Shown: positions 1-11,036 of the stretch, piece after piece
Numbering within the stretch: position 1 is the stretch's first letter
Layout of the letters: the number at the start of each line of letters is the position of its first letter
From: Aspidiotus rigidus
Lineage: Eukaryota; Arthropoda; Insecta; Hemiptera; Diaspididae
Direction: 5' to 3'
Assembly: GCA_035079385.1 (NCBI GenBank)
Contig: JAVHKY010000029.1
Span: 5,952,001 to 6,016,000, forward strand
DNA: 64,000 nt
Translations under genes and position numbers: made by a program
The notes under the pieces: model-generated
The model's database searches: none
Told to the model about the DNA's origin: nothing
The model's input: the letters and a program-made list of their open reading frames with translations, nothing else

Positions 1-94
1 TCTCACAATCAGATATTCACCAATTGACACACCACCCGTTGAAGCTCCATTTTTTCTATTCCCACAACGTCTACCGGTCCCGGAAAACCAGTCC

Positions 95-310
95 CAGATT
101 CTGCTAAGAGGCTCCGGATTGCCCGAAATTCAACTGGGTCAACCCGTAGAAAATGTTGTTCTAAGCCTGATGATAGAATTATGAGAAAATTGTTCTACGA
201 AAAAGTGACAAAATTTCCAATATCCTGTGAAGAGGGCAAAATGTCTTGGAAAAATTATGGTCGAGTCCCCGGAAAGTCCCGGATTTTCATTTCTAATTCT
301 GGTAGATACC
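95..310 (-). repeat. Dispersed repeat C, copy 1
   Basis: Read on the minus strand, this segment matches 18350-18565 on the plus strand over about 200 bp. Shared blocks are a start near GAAAATCCGG, a CCTCTTCAC..GA.ATTGGAAATTTT block and a GG.T.GACCCAG.TGAATTTC block. The two copies are clearly homologous but diverged, with small indels. No coding potential was recognised and the element class is unknown. Confidence 0.65.
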
Positions 311-399
311 CAGCAAATTCCATCGAGATTCAACTGAGGTTTTATTCGCCCACAAAATCAAGCCATCGATCACGCATAATCCGTTAGCACCCAAACCAA

Positions 400-2980
400 A
401 GTCTAAGGGGTCAAGTTTTTCCTATCTGTCTAAAAATTAAGTTTTCAATTCACACAGAGAACCTGCTTTATGAGAACGTCCTCTGGTGTCCAGTGTTCTA
501 TAACCTTAAGACCAGGGAAACTTTCAACGATCTTACTTAGAGCATTAAAAGTTTTTACAAAATTAAGTCAAAATGCCAACAGCTGTTCCTCTACCTTCAT
601 CTTCTTCAGAAATTTCAAGATTTTTCTGGTGAAATCTTCATCTCATGGTTTTATAATAAAAAATTCAAGTTTCCCTTCTTACACAACTCCTAAATTCCAT
701 TTTACTTCTGAAAACTAGAATTCTAGAAGTAAACGACACACGCACGCCCCTATTCGCATACACTGACGGTGGGTTTGCGATCAAGTAACTCAGTGAAACG
801 CACAAAACACACATGAAAATTTACAAGCTCGGATATTATTAACATTTAGCTGAGCACATTTTCTCATACACCTTGGCTTTGAGGTCAACAAATAAGGGGA
901 ATGAAAAAATATAGAATTTTGGATCAATTCGCAAGTAAAATTGATGACCCAGCTCGTGAAAGGACTTCAAGGGCTAACTGAAATTGAAGTCCAAAATTTA
1001 ATGTCAAAATAAAAAAGACTACTTAATTTCATCAGTCTTGAAACACGACTTCGACAATCGGAAAAATAAGATTGTAAGACAATAAGAAAACCGTTCCAGA
1101 TTACTTTCATTAATATTTTTTTCACTCCACTGCTCGAGAAGTTTTGATCCTCTGAAATAACTTATAGGCTATCTGACGTTAGACCAATTCTATGAATTAT
1201 TTATTCAGCCAATAAAGAATTTTTCCCATCATTCTTGAACTTATTGTCGTAATTATATTTACGAGTAAACTGCACTTTCATTTGAATGCTAAAAGGCAGA
1301 ACAGATCCCATTTGCTACTTACCACCATCCTCAATAAGGTACAATCCAAAACAACCTCTGATAATTCGAACCGGTCAAAATATTAAAATACGCGCACGCA
1401 AAATGACAATCACAATAAGAGGCTGGGTTCCAAGAGAACGATGAAGACGGTAAAGTAGAGTGATAGCAGTCTTTGTACTCGACTTCTTTCACTCCACTCG
1501 TATTTTCATCGATCCTACTCATAGCAACAATGAACGCACCTATATCACTGCATCGTAGACTGTTTCTAAGATACTACCTTCTCACTTTGAGAAAAATGCA
1601 CCGATTTGAAAATAATAATTCATGTTTATCCAAAGGATGTATGTTTTTCGAATGATTACTGTCGATTCAAGGTTTATCAATACTTCCACGTTTCATTCTA
1701 TCTGTATATAAGTAGGTATCAATTTTTATGTTTGCGAGTTTTCCCCCATCAATTTGCCTGTTCAGGCGAGGAAAACTCTCATAAAGAATAGCGTGTGTAA
1801 TTATAAGACTCAAGTACTCGGTTACACGTGAGTTTGAGATCCTATACCAACGTATTCCGGCAATCTTCTCGAATCGTAAACTTGAATTTCTAGCCGCATT
1901 GAATAATCCACGACCTTGTTCGACGTTAGAAAAACGAGAGAAGAAAAATACTGTCGAATCATTCATTTATACAACAGTTTTTTTTTTTTTTTTTTTTTCT
2001 TTTCGAGCCGTAAATTATTAAACACTGTATAACTTGTTCGCTCGCACGTTTGTGACGTGATCATGGACTCGAGTGAAGATTCGAACAGACGGAAAAATAT
2101 TGCTTCATATAAATCTACTGCAAAATTTTCGTAGATATACCACGTCATTCCAGCGAGTTCCAAATTTGGATCCCAGTAGAAGGTGAGCTCTGAACAGGGG
2201 TGGATTCAAGATTTTGAGAGTTAAAGCGAAAAAGAAATTCATATAAAATAGCTCGCTGACAATTCTGATATCTGTCTAAATTTTCCATTTCCGGTTATAT
2301 ATACCGTGGGGCGAACGTACTTCTTGTACTCGTACTCTACCCGATGAACAATGGCTTGTTTCCGTACAAATCTATAGAAGCATTAATATTTTACTGTTAT
2401 CAAAAATTACGAAAAAGATATAAAATATGCGAAACTACTCGTGCTCGAAATTATTTCTACTCGGTACTGACGAAATAAATTCGTAAAATCGGACCCCCAA
2501 ACGGCCAAACGTGAACGCAAGTACGTGTGACAGAGTGATTAATGAAAAGCAAACTCGTGACTAGAAGTTGGCGCACACTTTCAGTCTCTTTCTCGTGTAC
2601 GTAGCACGTGTTTGTCTCTTCAAGATTTAGTAGTTATGACAAAGACGATCTTCTCACCATCGACTGAAATTATTATTGGGTCTCTATCTCGTTCAGTCGT
2701 TCACGAGGAATAAAGTCCAATTCACAGTTTTCTAACCTTTGTGGACCTTCTTATTTACGGTCCACGTAAGAAAACCGACTTCAAGTCTTCAAAATGATAC
2801 CCATAAATTGAGGATGAAGTGAGATGCGCGTCTGTACTTGACATTTCAACATTCTAAGGAGTCAAAAATTAAAACCGTCGCTCAACCACAAATTTTATGA
2901 AGCTTGTTATAAAGTACTCGAAGACCATTGGAAAGCGCGAGACATGAACATTGGAAACTTGAAAGAGGAGGCTATAAACA
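400..2980. other. Gene-free AT-rich stretch
   Basis: No recognisable protein, RNA gene or inverted-repeat element was found. It contains a 21-nt T run at 1978-1998. The longest open frame is about 99 codons with no familiar motif. Confidence 0.5.
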
Positions 2981-3164
2981 AGAACTGACATGAAGAAAAC
3001 AACTAGTGAAGCTCAGTCATCTTTCTTAAGCCATCTTTTCCTTCTCCTAAGAGAACAAGTGCAGAAAGATTTTTTTCTTTTTCCACATGATCTACAGCTC
3101 CACTTTGGACAGGTTTGTAACGTTTATTTGTCCAAAAGGGGGTCACCTATAGGAACTCGAGTGA

Positions 3165-3520
3165 TTATTGAACCTGGAGGAGGCGTCGTTTTAACAGATG
3201 AGGAGTTTTCTGAGAAATTTGCCGTGCGCCGTCCGGTAAAAAACTTGGAAAAATTTCGACCCTCTAGCCACATATGATGAGAGGGGGGACTTGGAAAAAT
3301 TTTGATCCTCTAGCCATATTTTCTTCCTTAGTCACCCGCCTGTCATATGGCTCGGAGGTCATAATTTTTCTTAGTCTCCCTCCTGTCATATATGGCTAGA
3401 GGGTGCCTGTTAAAATTTCAACTCTCGAACTATATAAGATAGGAGGATTCCCTCTCCTATCATATATAGCTCGAAAGTCGAAATTCTTCCAAGTTCGCCT
3501 CCTGTCATACGAGAAATTCT
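3165..3520. repeat. Minisatellite-bearing repeat (family B), rearranged copy
   Basis: About 45-bp units of the form GACTTGGAAAAATTTCGA..CTCTAGCCATATATGATAGGAGGG run on the plus strand to about 3330. From about 3400 to 3500 the same units run in the opposite direction (CATATATAGCTCGAAAGTCG, TTCCAAGT). The array therefore contains an internal inversion. A leading block ending in GCCGTCCGG resembles the left end of the copy at 39038. Confidence 0.6.
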
Positions 3521-3609
3521 CTTCTAAAATAGATCCAGGTCACTGATCACGTCTTATTTCATACTACGTTTATAGTAGGTCTAGCTCTATACTAGGTCTA
3601 GGCTTGCTT

Positions 3610-3700
3610 GAATTCTCAATACCAAAACCAAATGTGACTCATAGAACAAATTCCGTGCATTCCTCAATTAAATTTGTTAAGGAAGCAGTCGTTTCTGAAT
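3610..3700 (+). repeat. Dispersed repeat shared with 11044-11130
   Basis: Both segments share AATTCTCAATACCAAAACCAA followed by a similar block ending AAGGAAGC.GT after about 80 bp. Both lie just beyond minisatellite arrays, so this may be an arm of the same mobile repeat. Nature unknown. Confidence 0.55.
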
Positions 3701-3904
3701 TTCGGCCACTGCTGAGCGCCATTAGGAGGTCTATGTCAAGCTTGAAGAGCTTGCAAAGGAATCAGTACAAGAAAGAGTTTTCCGGGCAGGGTGCGGGCTC
3801 TAGATTAAAAGTCAAGAGTGGGAATCAGGCTATGGATGCAGGGAAGTTTGCCGTAAGGATTCGGGAACGGTATTGGATTCATGCAAGAGACAAAACGGAA
3901 CAAG

Positions 3905-4400
3905 GGTACCTGTGAAAAAATGTTGACCTTCGAATATGCCCATATAAGAAAAAATTCCGACTATCTAGTTGCGTACTTGAGGTGAAAGGGTATTTGTCAA
4001 AATTTTGACGTTCAATATCGATCTATTTATATATGAGGAGGAAGGGAGGAGACGGACTCGCAGATATTTCGACTTTCAGGCTATGTATTAAAACAGATCG
4101 ACTTGGGAAATTCTAACCATCCTGCTCTACGTATGAGAGAAGAGGAGAGGCTGAAACTTGGAGAATTTCGAGCTATAAACATCAGAGGAAATATTTGATC
4201 CAGTCATATATTATTATACGAGGAAGAGAAAAGGATTTGGAGAAAATTTGACATCCAAGCTATGTGATCTCGTACGTAAGAGAAATTGGACTTGGAAAAT
4301 TCCAAACTTTCAGTACATAATAGAGGTCAGTTTTGATTGTCTAGCTCTATTGCACGTATGAGGGAGACTTGAAAGAGAATCAACATTCAATCTATCTATT
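3905..4400 (+). repeat. Decayed minisatellite array (family B-like)
   Basis: Degenerate 45-50-bp units (ACTTGGAAAATTC, GAGAATTTCGAGCTAT and variants) continue for about 450 bp with many substitutions. No ends were recognised. The array abuts the 3' side of a minus-strand Penelope-like relic. Confidence 0.5.
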
Positions 4401-4885
4401 AAAGTTGGAACTCATGTATGATGATTGATGAGTGTTAGCCCATCTTTAGTTGTATCGCTACAGAAGAACATGGTCCTAATCAACACTGCACTGTGATCTA
4501 ATCGGGTACAGCAATTCTAAGAGCTGCGTTTTTATTGACTACCAGGTTTGCTATCGTCTTATCTGTAGTTCGATCAGCGCAATTGTCGAATAGTCGTTCG
4601 CTATCAAACGTAATCACAGCAGAGGCTAGCTTTTCTACTTTTGGTTTTTGCAATCAGAACCTTCATCTGCTCCCGGAGCTTTCTTCTCTGTGAGTGGCCT
4701 TCTACGCGTATCATTTCAAATATTCCTCCACCGTTGTGCTGTTCTTCATTACCGCGTTTCCAACTTCTCCTCCCTTTTTCATGATGTCGAACGTTCTCCC
4801 ACAACTGAGCCTGTACACACCGTTCAAGCTTCATTTCTCCCTTTCCTCCGCCTGTTCGTTGCTTATTCTCCTCACCATAAGTGGG

Positions 4886-5543
4886 TAATTATGGATGCCC
4901 CTGTATTTATATCGATAAAGATCCGGAGTCCCAATTATTTAGTCAGCCTGTACTGACTAGCAACAGTAGCATGGATGAATCAAGAATGCAGTATGCAGGC
5001 AAAGCGGCGTTCAAACTGAAAAAGCGGGTGTGTGACTGTAAGGATCCTAAAAACTCTGCCAAGATCGCCGTATATAAAGTCTTAGTGCTTCCAATCCTGC
5101 TAAATAGCAGTAAGTGTTTGACAGTGCTCAGGAAACGTCCGAAAGTACTCGAAAAATTCCACCAGAGGCGCATCAAAAGGGTAGACCTGGTTCCCGAAAA
5201 AATATGCGACGCCCGAGAAACCACTTTAGGTGGACTGGACACATCGGAAGAATTCCCGAGGAAAGACTCCTCAAGCAAGTGGCAAGGCTGGAGAAGCGAT
5301 TTAAATACAACGCTGGGGTCACCAACAACTGGGGGGATCTCTGCAGATACAGAAACACCTGGGTACCAGCGATTCAGCGGAGTGGCGGAATTTTCAGCAC
5401 CCAAGGCTGTGGGACCCAGAGAAGCAGCCATCCCTGCTCCGACTACGGCTGACTCATCGGATTAAAGATTGGACTGAGAAGTCATCAGTGAAAGTGATGA
5501 AAAGGGATCCTCGAAATTGAGGCCTGACGACGACGATCCTCAC
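4886..5543 (+). mobile_element. 5'-truncated LINE ORF2 C-terminus inserted in a PLE
   Basis: One frame reads AVYKVLVLPILLNSSKCLTV then KVLEKFHQRRIKRV. This is the usual post-RT region of RTE/L2-like LINEs (LPILLYGSE.WT ... L..FHQRCLR). A shifted frame continues with FRWTGHIGRIPEERLLKQVA, matching the family's W.GH..R.P..R.PKQ segment. At least one frameshift separates the two, and the terminal zinc-finger part is not recognisable. The flanking PLE resumes at both sides with a shared GGGT, a possible short target-site duplication. The insert is 5'-truncated, as is usual for target-primed reverse transcription. Confidence 0.75.
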
Positions 5544-5825
5544 TGGGTGTCATTGGTTTTATTTTCCGACTTCCTCAATCACGCCTTCAGGTAGCCGTCG
5601 GCTGCTATGATCTGCTTTACTATCTCAATTCCTTTCCTCCTCTCTTCCCTGTTCTTCAGGACAGAAATCGCTTGGTACCGCCGTACCAACAAGTGCTTAG
5701 GGTGGTGGTGCGAGTCGTTCGATATCAAATAGCATTTGCCTCTTGTAGATTTTGTATTTGTATTCTACCCTGTTGCTCTTTAGTGTGAGGTCCAAAAGTC
5801 TCATTTATCTTTTCACTTACCACCA

Positions 5826-5939
5826 GTGGTTGTCGAGGGGGCGTTGGAGGGTTGGGCCCCTCCGTGACACATGCATTTCATTCGAAATAGTCTTTTTGTT
5901 CAACCCCTCCTCCCCTGAAAAGTTTTCTGGCTACGCCAC
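5826..5939. mobile_element. Small inverted-end element (…GGCTACGCCAC)
   Basis: The segment ends TGGCTACGCCAC. It starts with the weakly matching complement GTGGTTGTCGAG, followed by a G-rich tract that mirrors an internal CCCCTCCTCCCC. Short elements with this terminal motif and G/C tracts are seen in many animal genomes. The left end is degraded and no clear target duplication is seen. Confidence 0.4.
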
Positions 5940-6544
5940 TAGTTCGTTACATTCGTTTCCAGAAAGAATTGGTCTACTTGTCTTTTAGTGTCTTACCACA
6001 CAATTATTGTGTCATCTACATCTCTAGCTTTTCTCTTCCATGTTAGCAGAATCGATGGCAGCGGTGATCTGGGTGGTAGGACTTGTGATTAAAACGGCAG
6101 TAGTTCTAGCCAGCAATCTCTTATACTTTTTTCGCGTACTGGAGCCCGGCAGGATTACTTGGTATTTATTGTTTTGCAACAAGGTGAGAAGCCCTACTTT
6201 GGTATGGTGTCACGACTGAGGATACCAGTTTGCAGTTACTCTCGCTTTTCACCTTGTCCAATCACTCCGTCAGTTTTCTGTTGTTTCTAATGCAAACTGG
6301 TAATTTTCTTTCAAGAATCTTCGCTATTTACCTTCGGGGGACGTAGCCACCGAGAATTTTTCGGAATATTCAGGTCAATTTTGAATTGGCTTTTTCAGGA
6401 TCTATTTCTATCTTCACTCCTTTCGTTTTCCGATTCTAGAACTTCTAGCCGTTCCCTCCTCATTGCTTTCTTCAAGAGGTTGTATTTAAGCTCGTGTAGA
6501 AGTTGATAAGAAACTGATAAGTTGAAGTCTATAAAGTCTCTCTT

Positions 6545-7920
6545 AATAAGTTCATGGAACCTTGCTATTGAAGTTTATACAGACTAAAACACGAAACCTT
6601 GAACACGAACGTGAGGTTTCGATACAAAACACCTTCGCAGTTAATGAAACGAAATTCGGCACGTAGTATTCGAAAACCTTTCCTTTTCTCCGTTGAACCG
6701 AAACATAGTCCATAATAAACTCAACAAATTCGTATCTTTTTTCTTTTGCCATTTTTGCGCATAAATTCTGCACGAATTAATTGTTGTGCCATACGCTCGA
6801 AATTTTTCTTTTCTCGATAAGTTTCTCGGGAATTTGGCTGGATGTTGTCATCACGGATACCGTTGAATTTTCGAAGAATTTCAATTACGCTAGTCAGTCG
6901 AGAACAATTCTCGTTTTCATCATTTTACAAAGTGTATGGTATTTGAAGATAGCGAAAGAGAGGGGAAATCATATGAAAATCTTTCGAAACGAACTGTAAA
7001 ATTAAGGTGCAATATGAGACTAACCGTCATATTATTGTGTAATGAAGATAATCAGCGACGAAAATTACGTTTTTTGTTTACTTGTTCGAGGACTTCTGCG
7101 TAGCTTTAGTTTTGTTTGTAAATTCGAACGGTCATTCGCACGATAAATCGAGTTCAAGAAAAAAAAAAAAAAAAAATCGACGACTTACGAAAATAACTAA
7201 AGAGTCTCGTACAGGGGAACATTATTAGGACCATATTGTCTATTTAAACTCTTTAAAAATTCTGCTACATATTTATAGCTAATAAGTTTAAAGTCGACTT
7301 AAAATTTACTACCTAACTCATTAATTTCACAACTCATAAAGCGACTTCTAAGTAGGGTGTTTAATTTGTCGCTCAACATGAGAAAATATTTTTGCCAATA
7401 AGTCGATATCTCATTAGAGCTTATTTTTTGTTTCTTTTTGCTGTTCCTTAATATTTTTCGAGAGAATATAAAATTCGTACAATTTGCAAGTATCTCGTGC
7501 GCGTAATAATGCGCTTTAGTAATTAAAAACCAGTTAAAATGGGTTAGTTGACTGGATATGCGGCTCACGCGTTCGTTAGTATAGTACAAAACAGATATGT
7601 AATACTCTTTTTAATATTTCAGAAAAACAGAAAATCTCAAGCTATGGCTACGGCGCCCGCGGGAGAAGACAGTACTAGCCACTCTTCGATCATGTACCAA
7701 CCCTCACTTCGTAATTAATTATGACCTTACTAAATTTGTGCATCGAGTTATTGTTAATACATGTCACTCTGGATCACAAGTAGGTTGTAGAATGAAAACG
7801 GATACACAACTCACGGCAAACGGACAGACCAATATTCATTTTTCATAATAATCCATGGGCAAAGAAATTCAGCTCTCATTTTTACAAAGCATATAGGTAA
7901 CAGAATAAGAATGGTCAGTG
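6545..7920. other. Gene-free stretch
   Basis: AT-rich with an 18-nt A run at about 7159-7176. Open frames here are short and carry no known motif. No RNA gene was recognised. Confidence 0.45.
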
Positions 7921-8139
7921 TGCTCTCGAAAATAATTAATTTTTATTTAAGTTTAATATATTTAATAAGTTTAAATAAATATTTATAATTGAGCCGTTTT
8001 ATTCAAGAAAGGCGGAGTCGAGGCTATGGCTAACTCGAAGCTCGGTTCAGGAACTACCAGGATACTTTTTTTTTCTCACTGATGGCGCTCCAAACCATTC
8101 TATTTGACAAGTTTGAAGTGAATGCTATGTTTTGCCCGG

Positions 8140-8223
8140 CTTCGCCCTTTTTGCGTAAACCATAAAGTCAATATTTCTTCTGGGTTTTTTCAAAAAGGGC
8201 GAGTTTATGCAAAAAGGGCGAAG
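8140..8223. repeat. Inverted repeat, 21-bp arms
   Basis: Arms 8140-8160 (CTTCGCCCTTTTTGCGTAAAC minus one base at either end) and 8203-8223 are reverse complements with one mismatch, around a 42-nt loop. A related CTTCGCCCTCCTTG occurs near 8405. It is probably the remnant of a small palindromic element. AT-rich sequence similar to the 22-kb and 36-kb A/T element follows at about 8440-8690. Confidence 0.6.
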
Positions 8224-8846
8224 CATAGTCCTCTCGTCGGCAGCCATTTTGTCATATTGACGATCGTTCTTTCGACCGAAAGTGGGGGAAATCGCGAGTA
8301 GATAGACTGGGCAACCTTCTACAGCAAAAATTTTGTCGCGCTCTCTTTTCTTTACTCCTAGAACCAGCGATGCAGAACTTTAAATGCGTTTTTCTCGAAA
8401 CGCGTTTTTGTCAGCTTCGCCCTCCTTGAAAAAATGGCCTCAATTAATAAATCAATTAATATTAATTTTATTATTTAAATTTAATTAACTATTGTATTGT
8501 GCAAGCTTGAGCGGATAAGCAACAGTTTATTTAATAAAATCAAGTTTTGTATTATTGTTTATATTTTGAAGTATTATTTATTTTTATATTAAATTTTAAT
8601 TAAATATGGTTTTGATAATTTTATTTTATTTTGATCTAATTTCTTTAATAGTTCATTTATTAATTTTTGTTACATCTACCAAAAATTGTTCAATTCATCT
8701 GATTTGACCATCCCTAACATATTCAACTTTTTACAACAAGCCAACTTCCTCTCACGCATATAATCACACAACCTAGTCGAGCTCATAGCCCTGAAGGCAG
8801 GCTGCTAGTAGCTCGTTAATTAAAATAAAAAAATTAAATTAAATTG

Positions 8847-8876
<30 letters not shown>
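8847..8876 (+). repeat. Poly(A) run, 30 nt
   Basis: An uninterrupted run of 30 A. It follows a short AT-rich tract and could be the tail of a retroposed copy, but no body was recognised upstream. Confidence 0.9.
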
Positions 8877-8882
<6 letters not shown>

Positions 8883-9350
8883 TTAACGCTGAATCCCCAA
8901 AAAATACTTGAATAACCATTATGAAGCTTAGAAGTGGGCGTATTTTCGCTTTCTTATTTCGAAAATCTTGGCTCAGTTTTTGGCACATTTTGGCCCATAA
9001 CTCGGCTCAGAAAAGTCGTAGATATTTGGATAGGGGCGCAAATCGAAGATAAAATTGAAATTTCGTAGATTCAAAGTATACATTTAACATTTGGCGTTTT
9101 TGCGCTGCAGTGAATTTAGCGCAAACTCCCACTTAACAAGTAACATTTTTTGGCCTCACCCGGCATATGATCGATCAGAGGGGAACTTGAAAAAACTCAC
9201 GGGTTCTTTAACGGGGTTGAACGAGGGATAGCCGGAAACCTGTTTTATGGGACCCGAGCGATCGGAAACATGTTGACGTACCAGATCTATGACGTCATCA
9301 AATTGTGACGTTACAGACTCAGACTCTGAAGCCAGATATAATGGGAGGCC

Positions 9351-10065
9351 AGGCGCGGATCCAGACCGACATTTTAGGGGGGGGGGATGTTTTTCAAGGT
9401 TCCGTCATAGTTGCGCTACAATATAGGTATTATTTAATAAAAACAGTAATTTTGACAATAATTTGTGCAGGAAAAGGGTCTGAAAAGTGCTGAAAATCCG
9501 GGTTTCAACGCGAATATTTAAAAAAAGTCGACATGTGAAAGAGGAGGGTTAAAAAAAGAGAAAAACGCTGAAAACTGAAAATCGATAGGCATAGCTGAGT
9601 AAACAGAGCTCGTCCAAGAGAGCTCGAGACACGGACATCATCGAAATTCACAGTTTAGGGTTCGCCTAACGCAGTTAACCGAGCGGTGTATCTGCAACAC
9701 TCAACGATTCGTATAGTGTACAGCTGTTTGCAGAACTTGACGCGCGCTCAACGTGTTAGGCGAACCTAGACTACGAATTTGGATAATGCCCGTATTTGTT
9801 AACGTTATAAGTATACAGGGCATCTTTCTTCCGAGTCGGTTATATATAGCGCGCACATTTGAATATTTCATTTTTCAACAACTTGAACATTTTCGTAAAA
9901 TCAATTATTCTCGTTTCCATTGGCATCTCTAGTCTCTCTGTCACTTTTCTCGGTTTTACATTCGTTTTTTAATCACTTTCTGTAAAAATGCATATGAATT
10001 TTCAACTTTTTTCCGGATTTTTAGGGGGGTAAATTTCCCCTATTCTCCTCCGTGGATCCGCGCCT
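9351..10065. mobile_element. Non-autonomous TIR element, 715 bp
   Basis: Termini are perfect 13-bp inverted repeats, AGGCGCGGATCCA at 9351-9363 and TGGATCCGCGCCT at 10053-10065. They are followed inside by a G-tract (left) and preceded by a C-rich tract (right). No transposase coding was seen. An internal inverted repeat (9644-9670 with 9755-9780, core GGTTCGCCTAAC) may be a second, nested hairpin element. A related solo end, GAGGCGGATCCA, lies near 38811. No target-site duplication could be fixed. Confidence 0.7.
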
Positions 10066-10333
10066 CTAAGGAGGGGGGAGGGCTTGAAAACACGGGTTCT
10101 TTGACAGAGCTAAACGAGAGGTGAACTGGAACACGTGGGATCTGAAAAATGTAGATTGTGACGTCACTGGTTGACCTACGACGTCATCAAAATTGTTATG
10201 GCTCACAGAAGGGGCTAACTCAATTGATGTATAAAGCATTGCATATCTCGATACTCGGAAGGCGACCTTTCAGGCTATATACACGGACTACCGAGCTATA
10301 TATGATAGCAGAGGGGGGGGGGAGTTAGTAGAT

Positions 10334-10454
10334 GAGAATACAAGCGAAAAATTTGGTCACCTCGTCGGGATCCGAACCCGAGACCTTTCGCTTGCCGGGC
10401 GACTGCTCTAACCGCTGAGCTACGAGGAGATCAAATGATTTCGCTTTAATTCTC
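10334..10454 (-). mobile_element. tRNA-capped inverted repeat (SINE- or MITE-like)
   Basis: Outside the tRNA-like core (10357-10429) the flanks are themselves inverted repeats. The left flank reads GAGAATACAAGCGAAAAATTT. The complement of the right flank reads GAGAATTAAAGCGAAATCAT. The acceptor stem is thereby extended by roughly 20 imperfect pairs. This is unlike a normal chromosomal tRNA gene and suggests a mobile palindrome that captured, or was built from, a tRNA. Confidence 0.6.
10357..10429 (-). tRNA. tRNA-like cloverleaf, anticodon position GGC (Ala-like), probable pseudogene
   Basis: On the minus strand the 73 nt fold as a standard cloverleaf. The acceptor is CTCCTCG/CGAGGTG (one mismatch), the D arm GCTC-AGCGGTTA-GAGC, and the anticodon arm GTCGC-CCGGCAA-GCGAA (one mismatch). 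A 5-nt variable loop and the T arm TCGGG-TTCGGAT-CCCGA follow. Box A (TAGCTCAGCGG) and box B (GGTTCGGATCC) are near consensus. Defects: position 33 is C not T and position 58 is G not A. ACCA follows directly in the DNA, which nuclear eukaryotic tRNA genes normally lack, so a retroposed origin is likely. It could still be transcribed by Pol III. Confidence 0.65.
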
Positions 10455-10584
10455 AAATACCAACGACGAGAACAAGTACGTCACTGCCCGCAACGGCGAT
10501 AAACACTCATAGAGTGTATTGTTGTCTTTCGTAATATATGATAGGAGAGAGATTTTAAAAAATTTGTACTATCGAGCTATGATA

Positions 10585-10881
10585 TACAGGGTGTCTACCG
10601 CCCCTATGAATCCTATAAACCCTATAAAAATCCAATATTTGAAAAATCGTTCGGGGAAGGTGTCAGGAGGTCCGAACTTACTCTGAACTTTAAAATTAGC
10701 CTTCGAATACCACGAAAATTACAGAAAAAAAATCCTAATCAATCTAGGAATTCCAATTGTAATTTTTTTATTGGGTCAGAAATGAAGTTAATGGACTTTT
10801 ATTGGGGATTATTGGAACATTTTTCAAGTATTGGACTATTATAGCGTTTATTGGATTCATAGGAGCGGTAGACACCCTGTA
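10585..10881. mobile_element. MITE with long terminal inverted repeats, 297 bp
   Basis: The ends TACAGGGTGTCTACCGC and its complement (GCGGTAGACACCCTGTA) are perfect. The inverted match continues with few mismatches through CCTATGAATCC, ATAAAC, CTATAA and TCCAATA for about 60-65 bp per arm. The outer bases are TA on both sides, consistent with a TA target duplication. The element splits a minisatellite array. No coding sequence is present, so it is non-autonomous. The transposase superfamily is not assigned. Confidence 0.85.
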
Positions 10882-10882
10882 T

Positions 10883-11036
10883 AATTATATCATAGGAGGG
10901 GACTTATATAAAGAAATTTTTACTTTCGATCCATAATATATGGTAGAAAGGAAAAGGACTTCGAAAAATTCTTACTTTCAGGCTACATACTTCACGATAC
11001 AAGGTACTCAGGAAAACTTCAGAATCTTCAAGATTT
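10883..11036 (+). repeat. Minisatellite array continued (family B-like)
   Basis: The interrupted array resumes after the MITE. ATCATAGGAGGGGACTTATA, TATATGGTAGAAAGG and ACTTCGAAAAATTCTTAC show the ~45-bp unit. It then passes into the dispersed repeat at 11044. Confidence 0.55.

Larger units (their letters stand above)
4430..6540 (-). mobile_element. Penelope-like retroelement relic, interrupted by a LINE
   Basis: Read on the minus strand, 4884-4430 and 5790-5545 align with the minus-strand PLE at 53.8-54.7 kb. The shared coding piece is the basic segment RRKLREQMK..IAK.KSRKASL (near 4680-4610). The shared non-coding piece contains TAGTTGTATCGCTACAGAAG (near 4450). The relic is broken by a LINE 3' fragment at about 4886-5543 and by a small inverted-end element at 5826-5939. 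Sequence from 5940 to 6540 is in the expected place for the upstream RT, but I could not read convincing RT motifs there. The element is non-functional, with stops and frameshifts throughout. Confidence rests on similarity to the second copy rather than on a complete domain. Confidence 0.55.
9178..10560 (-). repeat. Family B minisatellite repeat, composite minus-strand copies
   Basis: The right-end module appears on the minus strand at 9202-9265 (ACGGGTTCTTTAACGGGGTT, then GGAAACCTGTTTTATGGG) and again, more diverged, at 10086-10140. Each is followed by TGACGTCA (9290-9297, 10159-10166) and by ~45-bp minisatellite units with ATATATGATAG. The stretch is split by a 715-bp element (9351-10065), a tRNA-bearing inverted repeat (10334-10454) and a MITE (10585-10881). 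It is clearly a hot spot for nested insertion. Confidence 0.65.

Noticed and set aside
4943..5431. 162-codon minus-strand frame
   Set aside because: Antisense to the LINE C-terminal segment that is readable on the plus strand.
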